From assembly GCF_020360975.1 (NCBI RefSeq), contig NW_025408674.1, forward strand, positions 2,418,001 to 2,482,000: a DNA stretch of 64,000 nt, in the 5' to 3' direction. Both the position numbers and the translations under genes were made by a program. Position 1 is the stretch's first letter. Every line of letters starts with the position of its first letter. Below the pieces are notes generated by a model. That model made no database searches and was not told the DNA's origin. It worked only from the letters and a program-made list of their open reading frames with translations. The DNA comes from Hirsutella rhossiliensis. Its lineage: Eukaryota > Ascomycota > Sordariomycetes > Hypocreales > Ophiocordycipitaceae. Positions 32,601-44,478 of this stretch are shown in pieces.

Positions 32601-33554
32601 GGCTGATGGCCGGCAGCAATGCCGTCCCGGGCCGGGCGTTTTGTTTCCCCCACAGCCGTGGCTAGCTCGCGTCTCCGCGCCGCGTCAAACGGCCCAGATT
32701 CATGCAAGGCCAGCCAACATGGGCTTGAAACGTCGTTGTCCGAAACTCTCTTTGGACGGGGGAGGGGAGGGGGGGGAACCCCAACATCGTTTGTTTGCAC
32801 AGCACCTACTCGTCATGCGGGGGCTCTCTGTCCCGAGGGCGTAGTAACTTGTCCGCACTAGATAGTTGGTTGGTCCTTGTCGTCAACGAGTTCCCCCGCG
32901 AGATGCTCCGCGTCTCCATTCCAACGGGGGAGGGAGCCACCCTTGAACGTTGGCCACTAGGTCGACAAGGCGCACGGCACGCGGTGCTGACATCGCCAGG
33001 ACTTTAGTGTCTGTCTGCACTGTCCAGTTGGTGTGTCCGTCCGGTTGTTCGGGGTCTATCCGTCCACCTACGCATGTAGTCACTTCTCGTCCCCCTTCCC
33101 CCCCCCCTTTGTCGACAAATGGCCGAGACTCGGATCGAATACGCAGTCTCTGAGACTCGTTCTCGTCCCACGTTGGCGTCTAGCTCCAACACGTAGACCA
33201 CCGGCCTTGTATCAAACACGACTCCCTACTCCTTACCCTACACGCACCTTATGGACGCAATGGCAGGTTCGTGTAATGCTGGGCAGCCCAGCAAGATATC
33301 ATATGAAGGCTCCTCTCTTGTATTCGTCTAAATATCGATATCTCTCCTCTTTCTATGTCCACCACTCCAGCCTGATACGCCAGAGGGAGAAGTAGAAGCC
33401 CCCGAGGGCAAATGAACAATAATCATGACCTTTTGAAAAAGACAGCTCCCAGGTCGTCCATGACATCAGCTGTACCTCTCCAGCTCTTCGCAAAACTCCC
33501 CATCCCAGGCAACAATGTACAGCCAAAATACGTCAAAAGCCAAGGAAGAGCACC

Positions 33555-36500
33555 TTACTCCTTCTTCTTCTTGCCTGCGCCGAGCTTCCTCTTGGGCACG
33601 CGCGCCAGCCAGTAGACAAAGAGCGCCGCCGCTATATTAAAGATTACATAGGCCCAGAGGATGCCAAAGTTGCGCCACCGATCGCTGTAGCTGCTGCTCA
33701 CCCCGGCGAGGAAGGTGTTTGTGTTGGCGACCGGGCAGTACAGGCACCCGGCGTCGGCGCTGGGGTTTATGATGCGGCCGCCGTAGATCTTATCGTAGGG
33801 GGACAAAAAGTCCCCGCACGTCTGGTTGCCCAAAGGCTCAAGCTTGAGGAGCTCGTTGTCGGCGCACTCGACCGCTGTGTTGGCGACGCCTGTCGATAAT
33901 ATGCCCGACACCAGATAGGTAAACGGCGACACACGGTAGAGGAAGATCCAGAAGCCGGGGAGGGAGCTGGGCGGGGCCAGCACGCCGCAGAAGATGAGGC
34001 AGAGGGTGAACATGAGGTTGGCCAGGTTGCCGCCCGCCTCGGCCGTCTCGAACCCGGCGATGACGAGGGTCGAAAAAGTGCCGGTGAAGAGCAGGAACAT
34101 GAGCAGGTAGAGGAAGGTGAGGGCGCCGCGCTCCGCCACCTCACCCGTCGGCACGGCGTTGCGCTGGAGGCCCACGGGGTAGTACCAGCAAAAGTACATG
34201 ATGGCGGCCATCAGGCTGTTCCAGGGCAGTTCGACTATGATTTGCGACAGCATAAAGACCTTCCACGAGTAGACCTTGGAGGGGCGCTCGCGCGCCTCGT
34301 AGAGTGAGCGCTGGATGACAAACTGCGGCATCGACTGCTGGACAATCTGGCCAAAGACGGTCAGCAGCTGGAAGATGGAGAACATCTGGTTCTGCAGGCC
34401 CTGCATGCTGTTGGGGGCCCGGAAGAAGACGAAGCCGACAAAGAGGGCGACGAGGGTGCAGAGGGCCGTCTTGGAGTAGATGTAGACGGGGGTGCGCCAG
34501 TACTGCTGGAAGACGCGGAAGAGGTTCTCCTTGAGCTGCTCCCCAAAAGGGGCGGCGAACTCGCGGTACATGCCGGGGTCGTCGTCGACGGGGTCGCTCG
34601 CCACCTCTTGCTTGTCCCGCTTGATCCTCTCCAGCTCGGCCTGCACGGCTTTATACTCGGCGCTGCCGCGCCACGTGTTGAACCAGTCAATGTCTGTCGA
34701 CGACCCGGGGGCCGCGCCGATGACCTCGAGCATCCACTCGGCGGGATTCGCCTCGTCGGGACAGCGGTGCCCGCCGTTGCGCTCGAAGTAGCTCGTCATC
34801 GTCTTGGAGTTGTCGCCGATTTCGCCAAAGTAGACCGTCTTACCGCCCTTGGCCAAGAAGAGGAGCCGATCGAAACGCTGGAAGAGCATGGCCGAGGGCT
34901 GATGAATGGTGCAGAGCACGGCCTGGCCCGCCTTCGTGAGCTTCTCAAGGAGGTCCAGGATAGCCCACGAAGTCTGCGAATCGAGGCCCGAGGTGGGCTC
35001 ATCGACGAAGAGGAGCAGAGGCGGCTTGGCGGCCAGCTCGACGCCGATGGTTAGACGCTTGCGTTGTTCGACGTTGAGGCCCTCCCCGGGAACGCCGACG
35101 ACGGCGTCGGCATACTCTTCCATCTCGAGGAGCTTGATGACCTCCTCGACATAGGCGAGCTTCTCCCCCTTGGGAACATGGGCAGGCTGACGCAGCAGGG
35201 CGCTAAAGTTGAGAGCCTCGCGGACAGTCGTCGTCTGCAAGTGAAGGTCCTGCTGCTGGACGTAGCCCGTCTTGCGCTGAAACGACATGTCACGGGGCCT
35301 GCCGTCGACAAACATTTCGCCCGTGATGACGCCCATCGAGGTGCGGTCGGCCAGGCAGTCGAGCAACGTCGTCTTTCCGGCGCCCGACACGCCCATGAGG
35401 GCAGTCAGGGTGCCGGGCTTGACCCACCCGTCGACGTGGTCCAGGATGCGCCGCGCCTCGCCCTTGATCTTGATGTCGTAACAGACGTCGTGCCACTGGA
35501 AGACCGACGTCTGCTCCTGCAGGAGGCCTCCCTCCTTGCCGCCGCCGCCGCGGCTCCTCTCGGCCGTGACGACGGGGCCGATGTTGGCCATGGCGGCCTC
35601 GGGGTCGCGCTGCTTCTTCTCGGCATGCTTGGCGGCGGCGGGCTTGTGTCCCCTGCGGTAGACGAGGACCTCGCCCTTGGACGTTTTCTCGGAGACGAGC
35701 TCGGCGGCGACCATGTAGCAAGCGAGGAAGAAGATGATGAAGGCGATGACGATGCCAAAGTTGCGCCAGCGGTGACTCCACTGGTATTCAAAGCTGGACT
35801 CGGTGTAGGCGTCGCCATTGACAAAGTCCTGGCCCTTGACGGCCCCGACGGCGCTGCAGACACTGTTGTCGGGGCCTAGGTTGGCGTACTTGGCCAGCGC
35901 GCCGGCCAGACTAGGATTGGGTGCCTGGGCCGAGGGGACGAACTGGGTGCACCTAAAGTCGCGATTGTGGAACTCGTTGACCATGAGAGCCTCAAAGGCG
36001 TAGCCAAGGGGGTCGATATAACTCAGCCACTTGCACCAGCCGAGCATGTACCTCTTCGGGATGACGAAACCAGTGAAGATGACGAGGTCGAGGATCAAGA
36101 GGGCGGCCGGGACCAGGGCCTGGAACAGGGAGCGCGATGCCGACGCGATGGTGCGGAAAATCATGGACATGACGAGGACGGTGCTAAATGTGATGAGGAG
36201 GAAGAAGAAGAAGGGCCCGGGCTCTCTGCGGAGGTTGGTCATGAAATAGAGGGTCAGGTTGAAGACGATGGAGTTTGCGACTTTATAGGGCAAGTCGCAG
36301 AGCATTGACGCAATGGCCTCGGCGGATGGGTGGTACATGGCATATCGGTTGTGCTTTTCCACAATGGGCCGTTGGGCGTACAGGGTGAGAATCTGCGTCG
36401 GCAAACCATCAGTCACTCGTCCTTCTCATGGGTGTCAGAAGGGGGAGGGCATCTTACCTCGAGAGCCGAAGCAAAGGCGTTCATCAGACAGGCAAAGAAG

Positions 36501-38328
36501 AGCAGGGCGCCACGCTGGAAGAAGCTCGCCGTCGTGTCGTCGAGGTTGTAGAAGACGCTTCCGATGATGAGGGCCATGACCGTGTTCCCAATCAGAGCGC
36601 CGACAGTCAGGCTGGGGTCGCCGGTCAGGCGCTTCCAGCCGCGCCACAGGCACAGCTGCACCTGCTGGGTGTAAGATAGGGTGTAGGGAGACTTTTTCCG
36701 CTGGCTCTTGGCCTGCTGCGCGCGCTTGGAGGCGCGAAAGGCCTGTGCATCGGGCCCGTCGATGGGATGGGCGCCCTTGTACTCTTCAATCTCGACCTGC
36801 AGAGCCTTGTACTCGGCGCTGTTCTTCCACGCAGCGGCAAACTCGTCGGGGGTCCGCGGGGTCTTGCCGTCGAAGCCGGGGCGCACGACGCGCTCGAGCG
36901 GGGACGTCATGGATGTGAGGAAGTCCGGGGTCGTCTGTCTCGCCGGGCACTCGAAGCCGAGGTTGACAAAATACTGCTTGGCGGCGTCGGCGCGGCCGAA
37001 GAAGATCTGGCGACCCTCGTAGAGAACGACGGCCTTGTCGAAGAGATCGTAGGCGCTTTGGGGAGCCTGGTAGATGGAGACGCAGGCGGTGCTGTTGAAG
37101 AGCTCCGTCTGCAGCCGCAGCGTCTTGCAAAACTCGATGGCGTTGGCCGAGTCGAGACCTCGGGTCGAGTTATCCCAGCACTGCAGGGGGGCGCCGGACA
37201 GGGCGGCCTCGGATATGGTGACGCGCTTGCGCTCGCCACCCGAGACGCCGCGAACGTACTCGTTTCCGACGCGAGTGTTGACGGTGTGGGAGATGCCAAA
37301 CATGGCCATGACGACGTCACGCAGGTGGTTTGCGAAATCATGCTTGTTGAGGCCTTGGGGTAGCTGGCGGGGCTGGCGGGCGCGGGCGGCGAAGGTGAGA
37401 GTATCGCCAACCGAGAGCTGGGGAAAATGGACGTCGACTTCGGCGGTGTAAATTGCTTCGCCTCGGTGCCTCGAGTGCATCTCCTTGGCCGTCATGCCTA
37501 TCGAGCGTCACAAGAGTTAGCCACACAAGTCCGTGTAAGCACAGGGACATATGCACGGCAGAGGCGGACGGCATCTTCCGTCCCAGGCCCCTCCTCTCCT
37601 GCATTACCCCAGACTTCCGGGCCCCACGGGGGTGGGTATCGTTCGGCCGACTCACCTTGATAGTTAAAGTAGGAGCCGTCGTCGACATAGATGCCGTTCA
37701 TCTCGCCGGCAATGGTCTTGAGAAAGGTGGAGCAGCCGGAGCCCGGTGGCCCCAAGACGACGAGCATCTCGCCGGTACGGACGAGTCCGTCGAAGTGGCG
37801 CAGAATGTCGATGCGCTGGCGGCCGGAGCCCATGAGGCGGCGGACGAAACCGGCAGCCGACAGCCAGACGTTTGCGACATCTTTTTGGTAGTCGGTGGAC
37901 TCGCCGAAGCCGTGGACGTTGAGGTTCTGGAAGCAGACGCCGGCGGAGCGAAAGGCGGAGCCGTCGCTGGAAACCAGGTCGACGACGGCCTTTGCCCATT
38001 CGCGACCGCTGAAGCTGGACGAGGCCGGGTTGAGGGGCGAGTCGGGGCCGGCCAGGAAGGGGTTCTGGTGGTTGGCGGCGACGGAAGCGCGCGAGTATGA
38101 GCGGGCGAGGGCCTGGACGGCCGAGGAGCGGCGCTCCATCTCGGCCTTGTCGGTCTCGGTGTCCTCATCCTCCACTACCTCCTTGGCCGAGATGCCGGAC
38201 GGGGACGAGGAGTCGGTGGCGTCGTGGCCGGCATCGTCGTCTCGAGAAGGGTAGCGGTTGCCGATGGGCATGCCCGTGGAGGCGGCTGTGGAGTCATAGT
38301 TTGCGTTCATGCCGTACATTGCAGCCAT
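33555..38328 (-). CDS. PDR-type (ABCG) ABC transporter
   Basis: Three exons: 38328-37656, 37497-36458 and 36392-33555, giving 1516 residues, the usual full-size PDR length. Introns are 158 and 65 bases; splicing gives YFNYQGMTAKEM and [15 protein letters not shown] without loss. The order is NBD-TMD-NBD-TMD. NBD1 has the Walker [10 protein letters not shown] (about residue 192), where Cys replaces Lys, the signature VSGGERKRV (about 310) and Walker [17 protein letters not shown]2 has a canonical Walker [10 protein letters not shown] (about 907), a degenerate signature LNVEQRKRL and Walker [15 protein letters not shown]. This mixed pair of sites is the hallmark of fungal PDR pumps. NPAEWMLEV is the PDR motif. 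Two sets of about six membrane helices follow the NBDs. It should export drugs or lipids across the plasma membrane with ATP; substrates cannot be read from sequence. Confidence 0.95.
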
Positions 38329-41300
38329 GATCCCAACGCTTGTTTGAGAACAGGTATGGATGGCCAGCAGGCGGCGGCTTCGAGAAGCGGCCAAAGCTCT
38401 TGGGTTCCCGGGGGGGATTGGAGGAAGGTTGGCCCCAGATCCCAATGCTCTTGTGCTTTGTTTAGTACCGAATTCAATTCCACGAGGCAATGAGCGAAAG
38501 CGGCAGGAGGGGCCCGGGCGAGTAAACACACGGGAGGGAAGGGGTGGGCGCCGCGTAGGTTGGGGAGGAATTGGCGGAGAAGGAGAGAGGAAGAAGAGAA
38601 GATGGAGGAGGAAATGGCTATCTCTCTCGCGCAAGGCCAAGGAGGATGGATAAAACGGCGGATCCTTGGTCGAGCGGCTGGACAAAGTCTCCGGGAGCCC
38701 GAGAGCAGAATCTCTCGAAGACCGCTGCATGCATGCATGCGACCTACACCAGCTAGGCAGTCCCTTGTAGAGTATGAGTACGGAAATAGGGAGTACCCAC
38801 CTAGTACCTAAGGTATTCATAATTACTAGGTGGTTCGCTTCAGGTCGGTACGAATACGCAGCTCAGCTTCGGGTACGATCCATCCATCCGTACACAACAG
38901 TTCAAGTAAACAAGCTCCCATCATCTCTGTCGCCCCCACCCACCCACTCTTGCTGGTCACACGCTCGAGCCTCTGGCGGAGTTTGGTGGACTCGACTTGG
39001 TTGGCATCGGGGAAGACGGGCCTCCCGGCAGCAAGCAGCAAGAGCAGGAAAAGCAACGAGGTACCTCGGGCAGGTAAGGTAGTAGGTAGGTAATGTACCT
39101 AGGTAGCCATCATGCCGCAGGGTACCACCAGTCCGGCCCCCGTCGATGAAGCACAAGCGTCATGGATGCACTAAAACGGCGGCGCATTCCTGTGCGTCGC
39201 TGCCAGCGCCTCGTGGTTTGTCCGCTAACGGCCGGCCAAGGCATGAGTGGGTGTACAGATACTTTGCCTTATCAGATCGCCCGATTCATTGTTTTACTCT
39301 GAATGCCTTACATATCTGACCCTGCTTGTTTTTACTCCCATCGTCTTCCATTTTTCTTTGCTTCTTTTTGGCCCATTGACCAACGGCACTATCATCTCCT
39401 GCGCTTTTGCTTTTTCGGCGGCGCAAAAAGTCTGTCGATCTGGGCGGCGCTTCGGATCGTGGCGAGGCGGGAGAGCATGCACGCTGTTGCTTGAGTCACT
39501 GTCTCAACATGCATGCGTGTTTATCCCGTGGCGACAAAACCTGCCGACGCAGATGCTAATCAATGACACATGTGCTCCCAACTTGGACAAGCCGTCGCGC
39601 CATCATCACAAACAAGCGCTTCCACGCCCTTTCCTGGCTTCATTCCCAGCTAATAGCATCTTGCCGTACTCCATCTATAGGTGCGTGCTACCCCCTCGGC
39701 CAAGAGCCGACTTGCATGTAATTATCTGTACTGCAAGTAACTACCTACTTGGACCCGCCGCCGGTTCGGAGTGTTGGAGCACCCCGACCCGACCCGACAC
39801 GCCGGCCGCGCCCCGTGCTGCCTTGGCGGAGAAGCTTATTAGCTGGGTAACGAGCATGCTCCGTGTGACGGTGGACAAGGCACTTATCCTGGGCCCTGTC
39901 GTCTCCTGTGAATATTCCAAATGGCCCTCGGTCCCCAGGGGGTGAATCATGCGGACTCGTGCCCAGAGATATCTGACGCTTGAAGTTACTCGCTCCGGCA
40001 CCTACGTACTGCGCCGTGGTAATTATACATGCAGCGGCAGAGCTCGTCATCATGCCTACGTACATGTTGCCTACATACATGTAACATAGTATGCATGCGC
40101 CATGCAAGACCAGACCATCGGCTCCTCCGGTGCGCCCCTGTGTGCGTGTCAATTTCTTCTTCGGACTCGACGACTGATCCGAGAGGGCGTTGCTGACCGC
40201 CAGCAAAAGAGCCTCCTCTTCTTCCGCTTCTGCCTGCCCTTCCTTGCCCTTCCTTGCCCATGTGCAGCCTTTGCCAGACGGCAGCTGGACCCGCAACTCC
40301 GCAACTCCGCTCCGTACCTCCGTTTCTCCCCGTTGGCTCCCGGGGGTCAAAGTCAAGCCCGAGCACTGCCTTTTTATCCCCCCCCCCCACCACCTTTCAG
40401 TTGACCCTCCCGTCGGATCCCATCACTCGGAATGTCCCATCTCAGCAGAGCTTTCCAACGACACGCATGGTATGCCCGCCCGTCCACGGGCCTCTTCCAT
40501 TTCTTGGCCCATGCGACGTGCACAGCCTCTGCGCCGCGTGTCATAGGGCTGGGCGGATAGTTACAACTGCCTTGCATGCCTCGCCAAGTCTGCATATGGT
40601 TACATGCTCCGCGTGTCCCGGGGGCCCCCATCGTAATTGAGTTTCAGGCTATTGATGGGTCTGCATCGGATACCCAGATAGTTACCAAGTACACATTACC
40701 TTGTTGATGGGCTTGTTGCCAGGATACAAAGTAGGCTTTCTCGACATCTTAGTCCGGACCCATTGCCGTGCCGTGCGTCAAAACTTGGCGCCCACAGCCC
40801 TTTCCGTCCTGCTGGAAAACTACCGATCCAGCAATCTAACAGCCTATTTTTAGTCGCCCACTTTCTCCTTCTTGTCGTAGTGGCCCGCGTCTTGCTTCCT
40901 GTTTCCGAAGCGGCTCGGCCCGCCCTTGCGTCGGCTCCCTCTACCCGACGTCTAATTACCCTGCACCTCCTTTTCTAACCACCAGACCTAGAGCCGTTTT
41001 ACACGATGAAATGTCATAATTCATTTCCAAGTATTATACCACTGCCACCGTCCGAGCCCTGGTCGAGACCGTCCGAGCCTGCTGAATTCTCGACGCGCCG
41101 CCCTCCTCGACCCCGTGCTGCCCGAGTTGCCACACGCCGTGCTGGCTGGCACCGTAGCTCCTCAAGCTCATGATTCCTCTTCTCGGGACACCATGTCACG
41201 TCGAATTGGGTGTAGTAAGCCTTCAGCGTATCGACTTGACCGCATACTTGCACCAGATGCATGACCAGCATATGGATGGAATACAAAGATAAGTGTAGCC

Positions 41301-41348
41301 GGACGTGAGCTGCACTCCCGTATCATCTAGTCCATTGTTGCTCTCGCG
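38329..41348. other. Long upstream region of the ABC transporter
   Basis: This 3 kb lies between the transporter start and the SAM50 stop. It contains two AGGTA/TACCT islands (38792-38820 and 39060-39106). The 232-codon forward frame at 39247-39945 is domain-free, and I do not accept it as a gene. Long upstream regions are common for regulated PDR pumps, but I recognised no specific drug-response element. Confidence 0.45.
39060..39106. repeat. AGGTA/TACCT island
   Basis: GGTAAGGTAGTAGGTAGGTA followed by TGTACCTAGGTAG. It is the same motif set as at 19534 and 44934. Confidence 0.6.
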
Positions 41349-43086
41349 CTACAGAAAGTTGATGCCCACGCCCATCTGCAGCCCCTTGGTTGCAATCTCT
41401 CCTCTCCTCAGCACAAGCGGCAAGCTAAAGTTCAGCTCAAACCTCGCCACGGGATGTGCGTAGACAAGGCCCACACCCGCGGCCATGCTGGGAGCGCCGT
41501 TCAAGAGACCCCCGACAGCACGCAGCATGCCGTCGCGTACGGCTTTGGCGCTTATGCTTTGCGAGCCCGTCGTCTTCCCCCTGTCCTTATCCTCGAGCGC
41601 CACAAGGCGTCCGCCGTTGGCGAAGAGCTGGAATCGCAGCCCCGAGTCGGGTCCCTTGTATGGCAGCGGAAGCAGCATGTTGACGCTTCCCGCAGCAAAA
41701 ACGTCTCCACCCACAGAGTCCTGGCCATCATGAGGTCCCAACCCGCCCAGCTTGAAACCGCGAACGTCCGTTGGGCCTCCGAGCAGAAAGCGGTCATTGA
41801 TACGGCTCGGGAGCGCCTCACTGCCGAGGCTGTATCCGAGTGGCAGGGGCCAGAGCAGCCCCATCCGCAGACCGGCACCGATGGAAATGCCCGTGCGGCC
41901 TTGGATGCCAGGCAGTGGGACAGGAACGGCGCCGCTCATCTCCACTTCGCTCTTGGAAAAGGCGACGTCACCTGCCAGGGGACCAACTCCTGCCACTTCC
42001 CACATGGATCGTAGCATGTACCCATCTTGCGGGAGCTGTGGGTTGTCCCGCCTCTCTCTGAAAAACGTGTGTTTGATGGCGCTCTTGACCGTATTGCCGG
42101 CGTCTTGTCGCACGGTTGGGCTGGCGACTGCGGAGAGCCCTGTCACTTGACGCCATGACCCGGAATATTCAACTGCGTGCGTGTCGCTTTGGTCGTTCAG
42201 CCACGAGAATCGCAGAGAGCCGCCCTTGACGACTTCCTCATGCGATGCCCACGGCTTCTCGGCTGCAGACGCTAGACCCTCCACAGAGATCCTCATGCCA
42301 GGATCACTTAGCACCGGCGCACTTAGGTTGGCACTATATGCCGACCTCGTACGTGTCCCCGCCTTGGCATTCAGAGTGAGCATTTCGGCGCCGCCAAACA
42401 TGTTCCGCCACAGGAGAGAGCCGTATGCTGAGCCCTCGCCGTTGCCCACGTCGGTTCCGGTTTGGAGCTTGAAGCGAGGCAGTTCGCGAAGGCCCATGGA
42501 AATGTTGACATCGGACGGGCTTGCAGAGGGATCGACTTGACTAGACTGGGATAGATATACGCTCGGCGGCTCCCGCAATATTTCTATGCTGGTCAGCGTG
42601 AGGTCCCCTCAAGGTTCGCTAGGCAGACACGCACGCAACCCAGAGAGCTTTGTGCTTGCTGCCTGCAACTTGGCGAGCACCTCGCCAACGGTGGACGGTG
42701 CATTTGGATAGTCGCAAAGCAGAGGGGCGAATATGGGGTCGAGGAATCCGCGGCGAATGTTGGTCGCGCCGGTGACGGAGATCTCGTTGACGGTCATGGG
42801 CATCGACATCTGATCAGCCATCTGCTGCAGCGTTAGAAACCCGAAACACTTGTGCCAAGTGAGTCGGTATATCGTACCATTTGCGCCATTCTGCGCTCTT
42901 TTGCTTCGTGCTCTACATTTTGAAACTCGGGCGTCGAACGGGCAGCGCTCAACACATCCTGCGTGTTGGAGTGTAGTTTGTTGAATGAGCCTCCGGGCTG
43001 CCATGGTGAGCTAGAGCTGTCTTGCTGTAGAAGCCAATTGGGTCCGTACTTACATTGGTCCCGGGTAAGCTCGCATTCGACGCCAT
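41349..43086 (-). CDS. sam50: SAM50/TOB55, Omp85-family mitochondrial outer-membrane assembly protein
   Basis: Four exons: 43086-43054, 42997-42878, 42824-42635 and 42583-41349, giving 525 residues. SAM50 is the beta-barrel core of the sorting and assembly machinery that inserts beta-barrel proteins into the mitochondrial outer membrane. The first exon codes for only MASNASLPGTN. Splicing then gives PGGSFNKLHSNTQ, and later MTVNEISVTGATNIRRGFLDPIF, a POTRA-like start, and REPPSVYLSQSS. Barrel landmarks are FLLGGPTDVRGFKLGGLGPHDGQD (read here as landmark L-G-G-P-T-D-V-R-G-F), which matches the Omp85 GG..RGF motif, and the C-terminal beta-signal FELNFSLPLVLRRGE ending in GINFL. The acceptor of intron 2 is CAGCAG, so the third exon may start at 42824 or 42821 (one Gln more or less). 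Confidence 0.93.
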
Positions 43087-43570
43087 GCTGCAGCTTTCAA
43101 TCCGCAACTCTGCTCTTTGAGGACGATGAGGATCGTTGAACCCGCGACGTTGCTCGGCAACTTGGAGCTCTCCAGCCTCAAATGGCGCCGAGTTCCCCGT
43201 GGCTGATGCACGAGTGGCTGGGCCGCCAAGGGAGCTTTTGCTTAGGTAAACATTGTGGGGCTCCCAGGGGATCTCCGTTTCTGGTGACGGCGCTGACGAC
43301 TTGCCACACCACTCCAACGTCCTTCCTCGCTCATCTCCGAGCCCAGTCGCCCGACATCGCACCCGCCACCCTTCTTCCCATCTTCATCTCGTCCTGTACG
43401 CTCCGCGCTCCGACAGTCACTGCCCCTCTCCATTTCCGACGACAGACAACTGTCGATTCGTCTCGGGAAAGTCTCCGCGGAGCGTGAACCCTCAGTGGTG
43501 CCCTTGGCAATATCTTGGAAGCCAAACTCCCGACAAGCACAAACTGCCAAGCCCTGCCACTATCGCGCTC
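43087..43570. promoter_or_regulatory. Divergent promoter region of SAM50 and UBC6
   Basis: A 484-bp stretch separates the two start codons, which face away from each other. It contains no gene. The strand towards UBC6 is pyrimidine-rich between 43310 and 43420. Confidence 0.6.
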
Positions 43571-44478
43571 ATGGCCACCAAGGCAGCGCAGAAGCGGGTA
43601 TGCTCCGGTCCTTTATCCCAGGTCGTAAACGTGCTAACCGTTGTGCCAGTTGACCCGCGAGTACAAGACCATCTCCGAGAACCCGCCGCCGTACATTGTC
43701 GCCCACCCGTCCGAGTCCAACCTCCTAGAGTACGCATATCCAGGCAACACTGGGGCTTCGTACTTGCTAACTCGTCTGTGCCAGATGGCACTATGTCATT
43801 ACTGGCCCTGAGGACACGCCGTACCACGGCGGTCAGTACTGGGGCACCCTGATGTTCCCTCCAAATTACCCGTTCGCGCCCCCGGCGATCCGGATGCATA
43901 CTCCATCGGGCCGGTTTCAACCGTCTACGCGGCTGTGTCTCTCCATCTCCGATTTCCATCCAAAGTCGTTTAACCCGGCGTGGGAAGTCTCAACCATCCT
44001 TATTGGCCTGCTCTCCTTCATGACGAGCGATGAGATGACAACAGGCTCGGTCTCGACGACTGCGGCCGAGAAGAGATACCTGGCCTCGCGATCACGGTGG
44101 TGGAACTCAACCGGCGGCGGCTCGCACGCTAAGGGAACTCCAGCGCAGAAGGGCAATGTCAAGGCGGGCGACGGCGGCGCCAAGTTTCGGACAGAGTGGG
44201 TGGACGTGGACGCGGAGAACTGGGAATGGATGAAGAAGAACAAGATTGATGCGGCAACAGGAAACCGCTTGGACGGCGACAACGGGTCCTCATGCGGCCC
44301 GCAACTGAGCATCGGAGGCACGAGCAGCAACCAAGCACAAGCCGTGGTGGATGCCGTGGTGCAGCAGCGAGACGCGGGACGGGGCTGGCTGTATCGGAAC
44401 AAGCTTCTCGTGGTCGGCGGGCTGATGTTCTTGTACGTGCTGGTTGCGCGTCTTGTCCGCGGCGACGGCTTAGCGTGA
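43571..44478 (+). CDS. ubc6: UBC6-type ubiquitin-conjugating enzyme E2, ER tail-anchored
   Basis: Three exons: 43571-43597, 43650-43729 and 43785-44478, giving 266 residues. Introns of 52 and 55 bases carry GCTAAC branch points. Splicing yields MATKAAQKR|LTREYKTISENPPPYIVAHP and NLLE|WHYVITGPEDTPYHGG. The active Cys is residue 87 in RLCLSISDFHP, the same position as in yeast Ubc6. NPAWEVSTILIGLLSFM and the lack of the usual HPN triad are typical of the UBE2J/Ubc6 branch. A C-terminal hydrophobic segment LLVVGGLMFLYVLVARLV (about 242-262) is a tail anchor, so the catalytic domain faces the cytosol at the ER. It supplies ubiquitin for ER-associated degradation with Doa10-type ligases. A Gly/Ser linker joins the two parts. 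Confidence 0.95.

Larger units (their letters stand above)
26377..33554. other. 7.2-kb region without a supportable gene
   Basis: This is the upstream side of the 1089-residue gene and the 3' side of the ABC transporter. Open frames up to 237 codons exist on both strands but are mutually overlapping, Cys/Arg/Pro-rich and domain-free, and I could not join them into a spliced gene with a recognisable family. Two small tandem arrays are listed separately. Scattered AGGTA/TACCT motifs (32187) and GTACAGTAC-type palindromes (28308, 29848) occur. Confidence 0.5.

Noticed and set aside
39247..39945. 232-codon forward frame upstream of the ABC transporter
   Set aside because: It has a hydrophobic start but a non-protein-like remainder and overlaps promoter-like DNA. 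No domain was recognised.
42609..43004. 131-codon minus frame with ATG at 43004 as the SAM50 start
   Set aside because: It reads through intron 2 in a Cys/Arg-rich frame. The spliced frame giving PGGSFNKLHSNTQ and a continuous helix is more protein-like.
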